Shown here: positions 8,627 through 16,648 of the stretch, piece by piece
Numbering within the stretch: position 1 is the stretch's first letter
Layout of the letters: every line of letters starts with the position of its first letter
NCBI GenBank assembly: GCA_018823285.1
Contig: JAHJIQ010000055.1
Coordinates: forward strand, 1 to 62,557
Direction of reading: 5' to 3'
DNA length: 62,557 nt
Source of the DNA: Pseudomonadota bacterium
Lineage (GTDB): Bacteria; Desulfobacterota; Desulfobulbia; Desulfobulbales; JAGXFP01
Position numbers and translations under genes: made by a program
The notes under the pieces: model-generated
Databases searched by the model: none
What the model was told of the DNA's origin: nothing
The model's input: the letters and a program-made list of their open reading frames with translations, nothing else

Positions 8627-9679
8627 ATGCAGATCTTTAAAAAGAAAACCCTCACCGGATTGGCCCGGACTTGCGGTTGAGCTGCCAAAATCGGTCCGAC
8701 GGATCTGTCGGACGCGCTTGCGGGTCTTCCCCCGCCCTCCGATCCAAATCTCCTGGTCGGTATCGAGACAGCCGATGACGCCGCTGTGTACCGGCTTACC
8801 GATGAGATTGCGATGATCAACACTGTGGATTTTATCACCCCGCCGGTTGATGATCCATACTGGTTCGGCCAGATCTCGGCGGCCAATTCCATTTCCGATG
8901 TGTACTCCATGGGCGGCAAGCCATTGACCGCCCTCAATGTCGTGATGTTTCCCTCCAAACAACTGGACATGGGGGTGTTGAGGGACATCCTCCGTGGCGG
9001 CTTTGACAAGGTGGTCGAGGCAGGGGCCTGCCTCGTCGGGGGGCATACGGTTGACGATGAGGAGCCGAAATATGGTCTTTGTGTGAACGGGATCGTCCAC
9101 CCCGACCGGATCATCACCAATGCCGGCTCCAGGCCGGGGGACGCGCTTGTTCTCACGAAACCATTGGGCTCCGGTGTGCTCTTCAATGCCGTCCGGTCCG
9201 GAAGGTTGTCGTTTACGGAAATCGAGAAAAACGTCCTGCCTTTCCTTGCGGCATTAAATGATAAGGCGATGGAAACCGCCTTGCAGTTTGATCTCCACGC
9301 CTGCACCGATATTACCGGGTTCGGCATTCTCGGGCATCTGCTTGAAGTGGCCCATGGGTCGAATGCCAGGGTTCGGGTCAGGCATAAAAGCCTGCCTTTT
9401 TATCCCGGCGCCCTTGAGATGTACAAAAAGGGCGAAACCACCGGCAGCAATAAGGCAAATCGGGCCATGGTGGCAAAGCACATTCTCGACCTGCACGCAA
9501 CCCTTACGAGTCATGAAGACGAACTGCTGTATGACCCGCAGACCTCCGGAGGGCTTTTGCTTTCGGTGCCAAAATCCCAGGCGGACGGGTTGCTCTCGGC
9601 GCTGCATAAAAACGGGGTGACGGTTGCAACCTGTATCGGTGAAGTGACCGATGAGCCGATCGGCATCACCGTGGAGTGA
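8627..9679 (+). CDS. selD: Selenide, water dikinase (SelD), a selenocysteine protein with in-frame UGA
   Basis: SelD makes selenophosphate from selenide and ATP. The true start is ATG 8627, with AAAAGGAG 6 bases upstream. Codon 18 is TGA (8678-8680) in the context TCG-U-AAKIGP, where U replaces the catalytic Cys found at E. coli position 17 (GAGCGCKI). Downstream the frame continues uninterrupted for 332 codons with typical SelD features: TADDAAVYRLTDE, the DFITPPVDDPYWFGQISAANSISDVYSMGG region (residues 65-95), and ACTDITGFGILGHLLE. Total length about 350 residues, normal for the family. A hairpin suited to a bacterial SECIS follows the TGA. Annotation that stops at TGA would wrongly start the gene at 8786. 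Confidence 0.96.
8681..8713 (+). promoter_or_regulatory. Bacterial SECIS element of selD
   Basis: Directly after the UGA at 8678-8680, a perfect 7-bp stem GTCCGAC (8694-8700) / GTCGGAC (8707-8713) encloses the loop GGATCT. Distance from UGA to loop is about 20 nt, in the range of known bacterial SECIS hairpins that recruit SelB. Sequence gives the hairpin; function is inferred from position. Confidence 0.8.
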
Positions 9680-9758
9680 GCTTCTCAATCTTTATCTACA
9701 ATCATGAGAAGATCATGCTGACCATGAACCGGAATCATCCGGACAGGTGGCTGCTGAA

Positions 9759-10544
9759 ATGGAAATGTTCCTCGTTATAGCCATACTTGGCGCCTTTGCC
9801 GGTTTCATGTCTGGGATGCTTGGCATCGGCGGCGGCATTATCATGGCCCCGCTGCTTCTCTACGTTCCCGAGTGGCTTGGATTTCCGCCTCTCCCCATGC
9901 GGGATGTGGCCGGGCTGACCATTGTCCAGGGGCTTGTCGCCTGCCTGTCGGGCGCGGTGACCCATAATCAGTTCCGATTTGTCTCCAGGTCGCTCACGGG
10001 CTGGATGGGCATAACAATATTCATCACCGCCCTGACAGGAGGGGTTGCGGCGGGGTACGTGTCGAACGACATTCTCCTCACAATATTTGCCCTGCTTGCC
10101 TTGAGTGCGGCGGTTCTCATGTTCATTCCTGCCGGAGCCGAAAGTGAAGAGCCTGACGTTGCCGGATTTTCTTTCAGTCGCCTGAAGGCTGTTTCTGCAG
10201 CGGGAGCAGTCGGACTTCTGGGAGGTCTGGTCGGCCAGGGAGGATCCTTTCTCCTTATTCCACTGATGACATCTTTTGTAGAGGTCCCCACCAGAATCGC
10301 CATCGGCAGCAATCTGGCGATCGTGTTTCTCTCGTCTCTCGCCGCCTTTTTCGGCAAGGCATTGACCGGACAGATCGTCTGGCCCTTGACGCTGCCGATT
10401 ATCCTGACGGTCATTCCGGCGGCCCATTTCGGGAGTCTGCTCAGCCGCAAAGTTCAGGTCGCCCGCCTGCGGACCTTGCTGGCAATCCTCATCGCCCTGG
10501 CTGCGATCAGAATAGGAATTTCAGCCGTGCAGAGTTTTCCCTGA
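9759..10544 (+). CDS. TauE/SafE family membrane permease (sulfite exporter type)
   Basis: This protein of about 260 residues has 7-8 hydrophobic segments in the TauE/SafE pattern: two related halves, each beginning with a Gly-rich helix pair (GAFAGFMSGMLGIGGGIIMAP near the N-terminus; VGLLGGLVGQGGSFLLIPLM near residue 150). Family members move sulfite, sulfoacetate or related anions. It lies 80 bp after selD on the same strand. A role in selenium oxyanion or sulfur anion transport is therefore plausible but only inferred. The start could be the GTG at 9747, the ATG at 9759 or the ATG at 9765; the GGACAGG sequence at 9741-9747 favours 9759. Confidence 0.85.
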   Translation: MEMFLVIAILGAFAGFMSGMLGIGGGIIMAPLLLYVPEWLGFPPLPMRDVAGLTIVQGLVACLSGAVTHNQFRFVSRSLTGWMGITIFITALTGGVAAGYVSNDILLTIFALLALSAAVLMFIPAGAESEEPDVAGFSFSRLKAVSAAGAVGLLGGLVGQGGSFLLIPLMTSFVEVPTRIAIGSNLAIVFLSSLAAFFGKALTGQIVWPLTLPIILTVIPAAHFGSLLSRKVQVARLRTLLAILIALAAIRIGISAVQSFP

Positions 10545-10614
10545 AGCTGTGACATCCCCTGAAATCTTCTTGCTGCCTGTCGCCGAGGGCGCAAAACCTG
10601 GGAGAGCTGGTTCC

Positions 10615-10812
10615 GACTCAGCTTGATCACTTTTGACTCCCAATGAATGAATTATATCGTCTTGAAGCGCCAGTCAGGCGATTTGAAAATGTGCTTTTTT
10701 GTAATAATTTCAGTGTATTGTCATGAATGTCGCTTGACATCGAAACAGGGATCTCTGACGGTTCTTCTCTCTTCTCTCTTCTCTCTTCTCTCTTCTCTCT
10801 TCACTCTTCACT
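10615..10812. repeat. Dispersed repeat copy A with heptamer tail
   Basis: About 150 bp here match 18137-18289 with roughly 85% identity in the same orientation. Both begin GACTCAGCTTGATCAC and both include CGCCAGTCAGGCG and CGCTTGACATCGAAACAGGG. The shared unit then runs into a heptamer array (five CTTCTCT plus two CTTCACT, 10764-10812) that overlaps the stop codon of the nikO-like gene. Confidence 0.9.
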
Positions 10813-11563
10813 CCTTTCGCCCGCATATCGGGCACCCCTGCATCCTTAAGGGTTTTTCCAGACAGGAGGCGGCCAGGAGGTTCTCGTTGTTGAATATCTC
10901 CATGGATGGTCCGTCGGCGCAAATCCTGCCGTCGTGCATGATGATGGTTCTCTCGCAGAGATCCACGACCAGATCGAGGTCGTGGGTGGCGATGATCTTG
11001 GTGTGCTTGAAGGTTTGCAGAAGAGAGATAAGCTGGGTGCGGGCCCGTGGATCGAGTCCGGCGGTCGGCTCATCCATGACCAGAATGTCCGGGCTCATGG
11101 AGAGCACCGAGGCGATCGCCACCCGCCGCTTCTGACCGGTAGACAGACGGTGGGGAGGTCGTTTTTTAAGATGTGTGACCCCCACCGTCTCCAACGCTTT
11201 TTCCACCCTGATTGCGACTTCTTCCGTTGTATATCCGAGGTTTAAAGGGCCGAAGGCCACGTCATCGAAAACGGTTGACATGAAGAGCTGATCGTCGGGG
11301 TCCTGGAAGACCATCCCCACAGTGCGGCGCACTTCCTGCAGGGTTTGGGGGGTGAGCTGATAATCGCCGATTCTCACCAGTCCTTCGCTGGGGGTGAGAT
11401 AGCCGTTCAGGTGCAGGAGCAGGGTGGATTTCCCCGCGCCATTGGCGCCGACAATGGCCACCGACTCGCCGTGCTTAATCCGGAACGAGACGCCTTGAAG
11501 GGCGGGTGTCCGGTCGGGATAATGAAACTTCAGATCTTTGATTTCAACGATATGATGGCTCAT
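10808..11563 (-). CDS. nikO: Nickel/cobalt ECF transporter ATP-binding subunit (NikO/CbiO)
   Basis: This 251-residue ABC ATPase has Walker A GANGAGKST near residue 38, the Q-loop VFQDPDDQLF, a signature LSTGQKRRVAIA and Walker B ILVMDEPTAGLDP. The DPDDQLF element after the Q-loop is characteristic of ECF/CbiO-type ATPases that energise Co and Ni uptake. A CPICG motif near the C-terminus is unusual and could bind metal. Its ATG overlaps the stop of the T-subunit gene by 4 bp (ATGA), so the two are coupled. The stop codon lies inside the heptamer array of repeat copy A. Confidence 0.93.
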   Translation of the reverse strand: MSHHIVEIKDLKFHYPDRTPALQGVSFRIKHGESVAIVGANGAGKSTLLLHLNGYLTPSEGLVRIGDYQLTPQTLQEVRRTVGMVFQDPDDQLFMSTVFDDVAFGPLNLGYTTEEVAIRVEKALETVGVTHLKKRPPHRLSTGQKRRVAIASVLSMSPDILVMDEPTAGLDPRARTQLISLLQTFKHTKIIATHDLDLVVDLCERTIIMHDGRICADGPSMEIFNNENLLAASCLEKPLRMQGCPICGRKE

Positions 11564-12378
11564 CGGCTGATCTCCAGTAAAAGGCGCCCCAGTAAATCCG
11601 CGACATCGGTCAGGCGTAATACAATAAATAATCCGCTGAAGCCTATCAGAAACATGGCTTCCCCGTATCCAAAGCTGAACTGTCTGACGATTCGTATTTC
11701 TCTGGTAAAGGCGCGCGAGAGCATGGCCCGGTGAATCCTCTGGGCACGATCAATGGTGCGGAGGAGCAGGTTGCCCAGCATTTGCAGAAAGACTTTGAAG
11801 GAGATTCCGCTCTTGCGGTTGAAAGAACGCAGGGAGTGGGCGCGGATCATCCGGATGGCTTCGCCGATCAGGATGAAAAGATAACGGTAGAGGAGCAAGA
11901 GCTGGACGGCGAGTATCCTGGGCGCCCCCAATTTTTCCAGGGCCATGCAAAAGGCCGGAAAGCCGGTGGAGGCAATGAGGATCAGGGCGCAACCAACGGT
12001 GAGCGAAAAGCGCAGTAGAAGAGAGATGAAGGAAAGCCAGCCGCCGGTAACGTGCAAAGAACCAAGATGTAAAAGAACAGTTCGGTCCAGCCAGGGGTTG
12101 AAGATGCCGATGAAGATGACAAAGGGCGAAACCATCAGCAACTTGCGGAGTAGGAAACCCAGAGGCAGGTTGCCGAGCCCGATCAGCAGGGCCGGGTAGA
12201 GAAAGAAGGGCAGGAGCCGGGCGATTTCGTATTTGTCAAAGGAGACCACGCAGATAATGAATACCGCAGTGACCAGGACTTTGGCCCGTGGGTCAAGGCG
12301 ATGCAGGGGGGTGTCCGCTTCGGCCAGACTGTCCAGATGGCCGATATCGTAAAAGGCCCGATTAATTTTTTCCGACAT
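11560..12378 (-). CDS. nikQ: ECF transporter T component (NikQ/CbiQ)
   Basis: This 272-residue inner-membrane protein has about 5-6 transmembrane segments and a cytoplasmic C-terminal region with the Arg-rich coupling helix motifs expected in CbiQ proteins (RMIRAHSLRSF near residue 175, RAMLSRAFTREI near residue 220). It couples the two ATPases to the substrate-binding membrane protein. It is coupled to nikO by a 4-bp overlap, but separated from nikMN by a 337-bp stretch filled with repeats, an odd gap in an otherwise compact operon. No strong RBS is seen upstream of its ATG. Confidence 0.9.
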   Translation of the reverse strand: MSEKINRAFYDIGHLDSLAEADTPLHRLDPRAKVLVTAVFIICVVSFDKYEIARLLPFFLYPALLIGLGNLPLGFLLRKLLMVSPFVIFIGIFNPWLDRTVLLHLGSLHVTGGWLSFISLLLRFSLTVGCALILIASTGFPAFCMALEKLGAPRILAVQLLLLYRYLFILIGEAIRMIRAHSLRSFNRKSGISFKVFLQMLGNLLLRTIDRAQRIHRAMLSRAFTREIRIVRQFSFGYGEAMFLIGFSGLFIVLRLTDVADLLGRLLLEISR

Positions 12379-12450
12379 TGACGCTGTTTCCCGGGGGAAC
12401 AGTTAATCTCAACTTTCCGAATTGTCTTAATGAATCAGAGTCATGCAGGA

Positions 12451-12663
12451 GCCAGGAGCCAGAAGTCAGGAGCCGGGAGCCGGAATGTTTGATTTTTTCA
12501 CCCTTCGGGGACTCACTTCAGTACCCCTTGAGGGGAATAAGTTTCATACGAGCAGACAAGCTCCTCAACTTAAGCTTTTCACCCTTCGGGTATAAGTTTC
12601 GTACGAGCAGGCGAGCTGCTCAACTTAAGCTTTAAGCTTTTCTCCTGGCTTCTGACTCCTGGC
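12451..12663. repeat. Composite repeat element with inverted ends inside the nickel operon
   Basis: The 337-bp gap between nikMN and nikQ holds no gene. It has 22-bp inverted ends (12451-12472 and 12642-12663, 20 of 22 bases matching) built from AGGAGCC-like units. Between them lie two direct copies of a segment that begins CACCCTTCGGG and ends GCTCAACTTAAGC (about 12499-12579 and 12580-12630). A third CACCCTTCGGGTATAA lies at 12718 over the nikMN stop. An inverted relative occurs at 33449-33520. Confidence 0.85.
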
Positions 12664-12715
12664 TTCCGGCTTCTTGTGAACACAGGCAGGAAAAAATCGC
12701 CAAAACCCTTTTGTT

Positions 12716-13741
12716 TCACCCTTCGGGTATAACTTTCCCATGATTGGTGACTGCACGATTTTTCAAGAGTGCGCCGATACCTATGCCAAGCAGCATAACC
12801 AGCAGTCCACCGACCAGTCCGGCCACCGAAGTGCCGAGTTTGCCCGAGTCATTTTCTGCCGTTTCCTTGAACCCGTAGTCAGGTAAAAAGGCGGTTTTTT
12901 CCTGCATTCCTTCCAGAGCGTGGTGGATTCCTTTCGGCGCTTCCAGTTCTTCCTGGCCGGAAACCTTGAACATCGACCATTCCAGCCCGTCCGGATGCTC
13001 CGAGGCATACCAGGAAAGGATCCCGCCCGTGAATACCGTGACCAGAGCAAGACCGAGCAGAATCGGTTTCATCCGTAAAGAACCGAGGGGCTGGTCGGCG
13101 GCGGCTTTTTCCAGAATTTCCGGGCGATTCAGCCAGATGAAGGAGATGACCCCGGCGGTGACCAGGCCTTCAACGATGCCGATGGCCAGATGAATGGGCT
13201 GCATCATGATGACAAAAGACGAGAAGGGCAGTTCGGTAATCCCGGAAACAGTCGTCTCCAATACGACCCCGAGGGCGCCCAGCTGCAGACCGATCACCGC
13301 GGCAATCACGCTGCCGATCATCAGCCTGGCCTGAGTCGGACGATTCCCGACGATTTTTTTGTAGATCAGCGGGTAGGCAATGAAGCAGGGAAAAACCCCG
13401 AGGTTGAAGATGTTGCAGCCCAGGGCCAGCAGCCCTCCATCGGCGAAGAACAGGGACTGGACGGTCAGCACCGAGGCGATGGCGAGAAAGGCGGCGTGCG
13501 GCCCCAGAAGTATCGCCAGCAGCAGTCCTCCGCCGAGATGGCCGCTGGAGCCGGTGGCGGGAATGGTGAAGTTGATCATCTGGGCGGCGAAAACAAAGGC
13601 TGCCAGGACCCCCATCAACGGAATCTTGTGGTCGTCAAGGCTCTTTTTAACCTTGTTCGAGCTGTAAAAGGTGGCGGCGGCGGTGGCGGCCCACATGGTA
13701 CCGCCCACAGCGGGTGAAAGTAAAGCGTCTGCCATATGCAT
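12716..13741 (-). CDS. nikMN: Fused nickel-specific ECF S component NikMN (CbiM-type plus PDGLE domain)
   Basis: This 341-residue protein is the substrate-specific membrane part of a Ni/Co ECF importer. It begins MHMADALLSP; in NikM/CbiM the extracellular N-terminus with His2 coordinates the metal. The CbiM-like part (about 1-220) contains TGSSGHLGGGLLLAILLGP and SLFFADGGLLALGCN. The C-terminal part carries the PDGLE motif (EHPDGLEW, near residue 250) and a last membrane helix, equivalent to NikN/CbiN. GGAGAATGAACC precedes the ATG. The final codons (VIPEG) come from a dispersed repeat. It lies 44 bp downstream of the porin gene and should be co-transcribed with it. Confidence 0.93.
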   Translation of the reverse strand: MHMADALLSPAVGGTMWAATAAATFYSSNKVKKSLDDHKIPLMGVLAAFVFAAQMINFTIPATGSSGHLGGGLLLAILLGPHAAFLAIASVLTVQSLFFADGGLLALGCNIFNLGVFPCFIAYPLIYKKIVGNRPTQARLMIGSVIAAVIGLQLGALGVVLETTVSGITELPFSSFVIMMQPIHLAIGIVEGLVTAGVISFIWLNRPEILEKAAADQPLGSLRMKPILLGLALVTVFTGGILSWYASEHPDGLEWSMFKVSGQEELEAPKGIHHALEGMQEKTAFLPDYGFKETAENDSGKLGTSVAGLVGGLLVMLLGIGIGALLKNRAVTNHGKVIPEG

Positions 13742-13785
13742 GGTTCATTCTCCTTGTTGGTTGTGCTGAACACAAATGTTCGTCT

Positions 13786-14877
13786 TTAGAATTCCAGGGC
13801 AAGCTGAAGCGTTACCTGAGAAGCCTTGTTTTCGGTAGTTTTGTCATAATCGCTGTACAGGTATTCAAGCGAGAGGACGGTGTTTTCATAGAGGCCATAA
13901 CTGCCGGTTACGCCATATCGTGCCACATCGTCCTGGTAGTGCTTTGCCTTCTCGTACCGGGCGCTGAAACTCCAGGCGTCGTTCGGGGCATAGGCAGCCT
14001 CCCCGAACCAGGCTCTCGGTTTGCTTCCGGTCAGTTCGGCGGCATGATCCGGATCGGCCAGCATGCTGGTGGAAAAATTCTTCAAGGCGCCAAGGTATTC
14101 CAGGCTGACGGTTACCGACGAGAGGTTAAGCGACAGGTAGGCGCTGAGAGCATTGACATTGTCCTCGTACTCCGTTGTGGCATCGGCCAGCAGGTCGCCA
14201 TTGGTTTCGGCCAGGTCGCACATATAGGAAATTCCGAATCCGAATATGTTGGAAGGGGTAATCGCCAGGGACGCGACCCCGTTATCGATGACATCATGGC
14301 CCGTGGTGTCGTGAGCGCCGTTGAATATCCCGAATTGAGCTTCGACCATGCCTCTCTTCCAGCCGGTCATCAGGAGGGTGCGGCTGGTCTCCCCGAGTTC
14401 CAGGGTAAGAGGGTCGCTGACCATCGAGCTGTTGAAGTTGCCGAAAGGCAGATATTTTTTCCCGGCTGTCAATGTAAGATCTCCAGCGATGACGTTTGCC
14501 CAGGAAACACTGAGATGGGCTTCATCAACGGTCACTTCCGGTTCTTCCCCTTCTTCGTGGAGCAGGGCGATACGCCCCTCGACCCGATCATTGAATCTGG
14601 CGTCGAAACCGATCAGGGCTGTGGCGACAGAGATGTCGCTTTCAGCCGGAAGATCCTTGGTATCCCGGTAGCCAGCTTCAATCTCAACGACGCCCCAGAT
14701 GTTCAGAAGCTTGCCGGCTTCGGTAATATTGAAGCCTTCCGTTTCCGTCTCCCTTCCCTCCAGTTTTTCCAGGCGGCGGCGAAGGTTTTCGATTTCCGCT
14801 GAGTCGTCCGCCTGAGCCTGGTGGGCAAGGGACAGGAGTATTAACGGGATCAGCAACAGCGCGGTGGTTTTAGACAT
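13786..14877 (-). CDS. Outer-membrane beta-barrel protein, LbtU-type porin, in nickel operon
   Basis: This 363-residue protein starts MSKTTALLLIPL with a signal peptide ending near AQA (residue 23), a short coiled coil (SAEIENLRRRLEKLEG), and a barrel domain finishing in the aromatic terminal signature TLQLALEF. It resembles the LbtU family described as siderophore porins. Here it is the first gene of the nikMN-nikQ-nikO operon and has a NikR-like operator 44 bp upstream, so a role in letting nickel or a nickel chelate across the outer membrane is inferred. The start is fixed by GGAGGAG 2-7 bases upstream; a longer in-frame reading from 14934 overlaps the operator. Confidence 0.8.
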   Translation of the reverse strand: MSKTTALLLIPLILLSLAHQAQADDSAEIENLRRRLEKLEGRETETEGFNITEAGKLLNIWGVVEIEAGYRDTKDLPAESDISVATALIGFDARFNDRVEGRIALLHEEGEEPEVTVDEAHLSVSWANVIAGDLTLTAGKKYLPFGNFNSSMVSDPLTLELGETSRTLLMTGWKRGMVEAQFGIFNGAHDTTGHDVIDNGVASLAITPSNIFGFGISYMCDLAETNGDLLADATTEYEDNVNALSAYLSLNLSSVTVSLEYLGALKNFSTSMLADPDHAAELTGSKPRAWFGEAAYAPNDAWSFSARYEKAKHYQDDVARYGVTGSYGLYENTVLSLEYLYSDYDKTTENKASQVTLQLALEF

Positions 14878-14920
14878 CACTCCTCCATTTAAAATAAATT
14901 GATAAAGGCAATGGGTTCTG

Positions 14921-14947
14921 GTGTTACAAATCACAAAAAAGTAACAC
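14921..14947. promoter_or_regulatory. Predicted NikR operator
   Basis: A perfect inverted repeat GTGTTAC (14921-14927), 13-base spacer, GTAACAC (14941-14947) lies upstream of the porin-nikMNQO operon. From memory, comparative work on nickel regulons gives this same half-site pair with a 13/14-base spacer as the NikR motif of delta-proteobacteria. No nikR gene is in the window. Confidence 0.8.
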
Positions 14948-14957
14948 CGGGATGCTT

Positions 14958-14983
14958 AAAAAAAGGCCCCGCCGGAGGGCCTT
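14958..14983 (-). terminator. Rho-independent terminator of nicO
   Basis: On the minus strand, AAGGCCC, a 7-base loop and GGGCCTT (with one further G:C pair possible) run into a stretch of seven T. It begins 12 bases after the stop of the NicO gene and ends just before the NikR operator, so it insulates the porin operon from nicO transcription. Confidence 0.88.
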
Positions 14984-14994
14984 GAAAACAGCTC

Positions 14995-15837
14995 CTAAAA
15001 CCAGATGTTTCTGACTGAGTGGAACATGGTGTAGGAACCAAGAAAAACAATCAGGACAGCGCTGGCTATACCCATGCGGCGGCCGAATTCGAGATTCTCG
15101 CTGATCTTTCCGGTCAAGCGACCGGCCTGGGACAGGGCGACTCCGATCCCCATCATCACCAGACCCAGACCGAGACTGAAGAAGATGGTGATGCTCAGCC
15201 CCTGGGCGATTCTTCCGGCGGCAACTGCTGCCAGCAAAGTGGCAATGGCGGCGGGGCAGGGAATAATGCCGCCGGATATGCCGAGCAGGAGAAGGTCCCA
15301 CTTGCTGTACGATGCGATTTTAGCCTGTTCAGGCTGATGGGCGGCATGGCTGTGGGAATGTGGGTGAGGGTGCTGATGCGGCTCATCGCCGGGGTGGTGC
15401 TCATGCTGATCATGCCGGTGGTTGTGGCTATGGTGGTCAAGATGATCATGCTGGTGATGGTCTGAATGAACATGGTCGTGATGGCTGTGGCCTTTCCCGA
15501 AAAGATGAAAGTGGTGATGTCCGGAATGCCCGAATAGTCTCTGGCGCAGCATCCAGATTCCGACCACGATGATGATCGCCGCCGACACCAGCCCGAGCCA
15601 GTTATGGAGTTCGGTCGCCGAATAGCTTGTCGACAGGAGCTTCGCGATTATCCCGAGGAGAATAACACTAAAGGTATGGGTAAAGGTAACAATCGCTCCC
15701 AGGATAAAGCCGTCCCAGGCCTTGCCTCTGCTGCCGATCATGTAGGCGGCAATTAAAGTTTTGCCATGGCCGGGTTCAAAGGCATGAAGAGCGCCGAGAG
15801 TGATTGCGCCGGAATAAAGCATGAGTGTATCAGTCAT
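14995..15837 (-). CDS. NicO/RcnA family nickel-cobalt permease with His-rich loop
   Basis: This 280-residue inner-membrane protein begins with a helix carrying GALHAFEPGHGKT, the HX4DH-like signature region of NicO permeases, and has six or so membrane segments. Between segments three and four (about residues 103-168) lies a loop with about 30 histidines (HSHHDHVHSDHHQHDHLDHH and similar), as in RcnA-type efflux and some uptake proteins. The second half has the GIIPCPAAIATLLAA motif. Direction of transport cannot be told from sequence. It is a single-gene unit with its own terminator, next to the nickel uptake operon, so import and export or two affinities may be balanced here. Confidence 0.9.
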   Translation of the reverse strand: MTDTLMLYSGAITLGALHAFEPGHGKTLIAAYMIGSRGKAWDGFILGAIVTFTHTFSVILLGIIAKLLSTSYSATELHNWLGLVSAAIIIVVGIWMLRQRLFGHSGHHHFHLFGKGHSHHDHVHSDHHQHDHLDHHSHNHRHDQHEHHPGDEPHQHPHPHSHSHAAHQPEQAKIASYSKWDLLLLGISGGIIPCPAAIATLLAAVAAGRIAQGLSITIFFSLGLGLVMMGIGVALSQAGRLTGKISENLEFGRRMGIASAVLIVFLGSYTMFHSVRNIWF

Positions 15838-15982
15838 GAAAAGCCCCCCAAGGTTCGTTCCGTGACTTAAAACAATTATCGTCGCCCGGGCAATAAGGTC
15901 TGCGCCTCATTTTGCCGGGATAAATGCCCGGGGAGGTCGGGCAAGGTGATAAGGATCAGGTGGGAGGACGAACGGAGTTGCT

Positions 15983-16648
15983 TCAGGCGATATCTTCGAG
16001 CAACCCGAGCTTTGCAGCATATCTGACCAGATCGGCGGTGCTATGCAGTTCGAGTTTGCTCAAAATATTCGCCCGGTGATTGGTCACGGTTTTGGCGCTG
16101 ATGAAGAGCTTTTCCGCGATGTCTTTCGCGGCGACGCCCTGGGCGAGAAGACGCAGAATCTCCTGTTCCCGTGAGGTGAGATTCCCGTAACCGGTGTCGG
16201 AGACATCCGCCGCTTCGGCGGTTTCAAGAAGCCTTGCCCCTATTTCCTGGGAAAGGGCGGCATCGAGGTAGAACTCATCTTTCAGGGCGGCCTGCAAAGC
16301 ATCCAACAGACATCTTGAAACGGATTCTTTGACAATATAGCCTAGAGCGCCGGCCCGTAATGAACCGAGGATGTAGTCGATTTTCGAATGCATGCTGACG
16401 ATGACGATGCGGGTTGCCGGGCGGATGGTCCTGATGATTCGGGTCAGCTGGATACCGCTCTTGTCCGGTAGCGACAAATCAACCACGGCCAGATCCGGAC
16501 TGATTTCGCCGACCACGATTTCACCGTTTCTGGCGTCTGAAGCTTCACCTGCGACTTCAAATCCCGGGAATTTGTTGATGATCTGCTTCAGGCTTGTCCG
16601 GAAGGTATCATGATCATCAATAACGACAATTTTTTTATTGTTTGACAT
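15983..16648 (-). CDS. NarL/FixJ-type response regulator
   Basis: This 221-residue protein has a receiver domain (residues 5-125; acidic pair D11/D12, phospho-acceptor in VVDLSLPDKSG, conserved Lys in YIVKES) and a LuxR-type helix-turn-helix at about 155-215 (LTSREQEILRLLAQGVAAKD, then KTVTNHRANILSKL). It is the output partner of the NarX-like kinase whose stop codon it overlaps by 14 bp. Targets are unknown. The 145 bp between it and nicO contain GC-rich inverted repeats (about 15885-15935) without a clear T run. Confidence 0.92.
   Translation of the reverse strand: MSNNKKIVVIDDHDTFRTSLKQIINKFPGFEVAGEASDARNGEIVVGEISPDLAVVDLSLPDKSGIQLTRIIRTIRPATRIVIVSMHSKIDYILGSLRAGALGYIVKESVSRCLLDALQAALKDEFYLDAALSQEIGARLLETAEAADVSDTGYGNLTSREQEILRLLAQGVAAKDIAEKLFISAKTVTNHRANILSKLELHSTADLVRYAAKLGLLEDIA

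Noticed and set aside
9681..9711. CTTCTCA / TGAGAAG inverted repeat after selD as a terminator
   Set aside because: The arms are 17 bases apart and no T run follows; it may be an operator-like palindrome but support is too weak to list.
14878..15982. Cobalamin riboswitch upstream of the nickel/cobalt genes
   Set aside because: No B12-box-like GCCACTG core or matching helices were found; the NikR-type site explains the control better.
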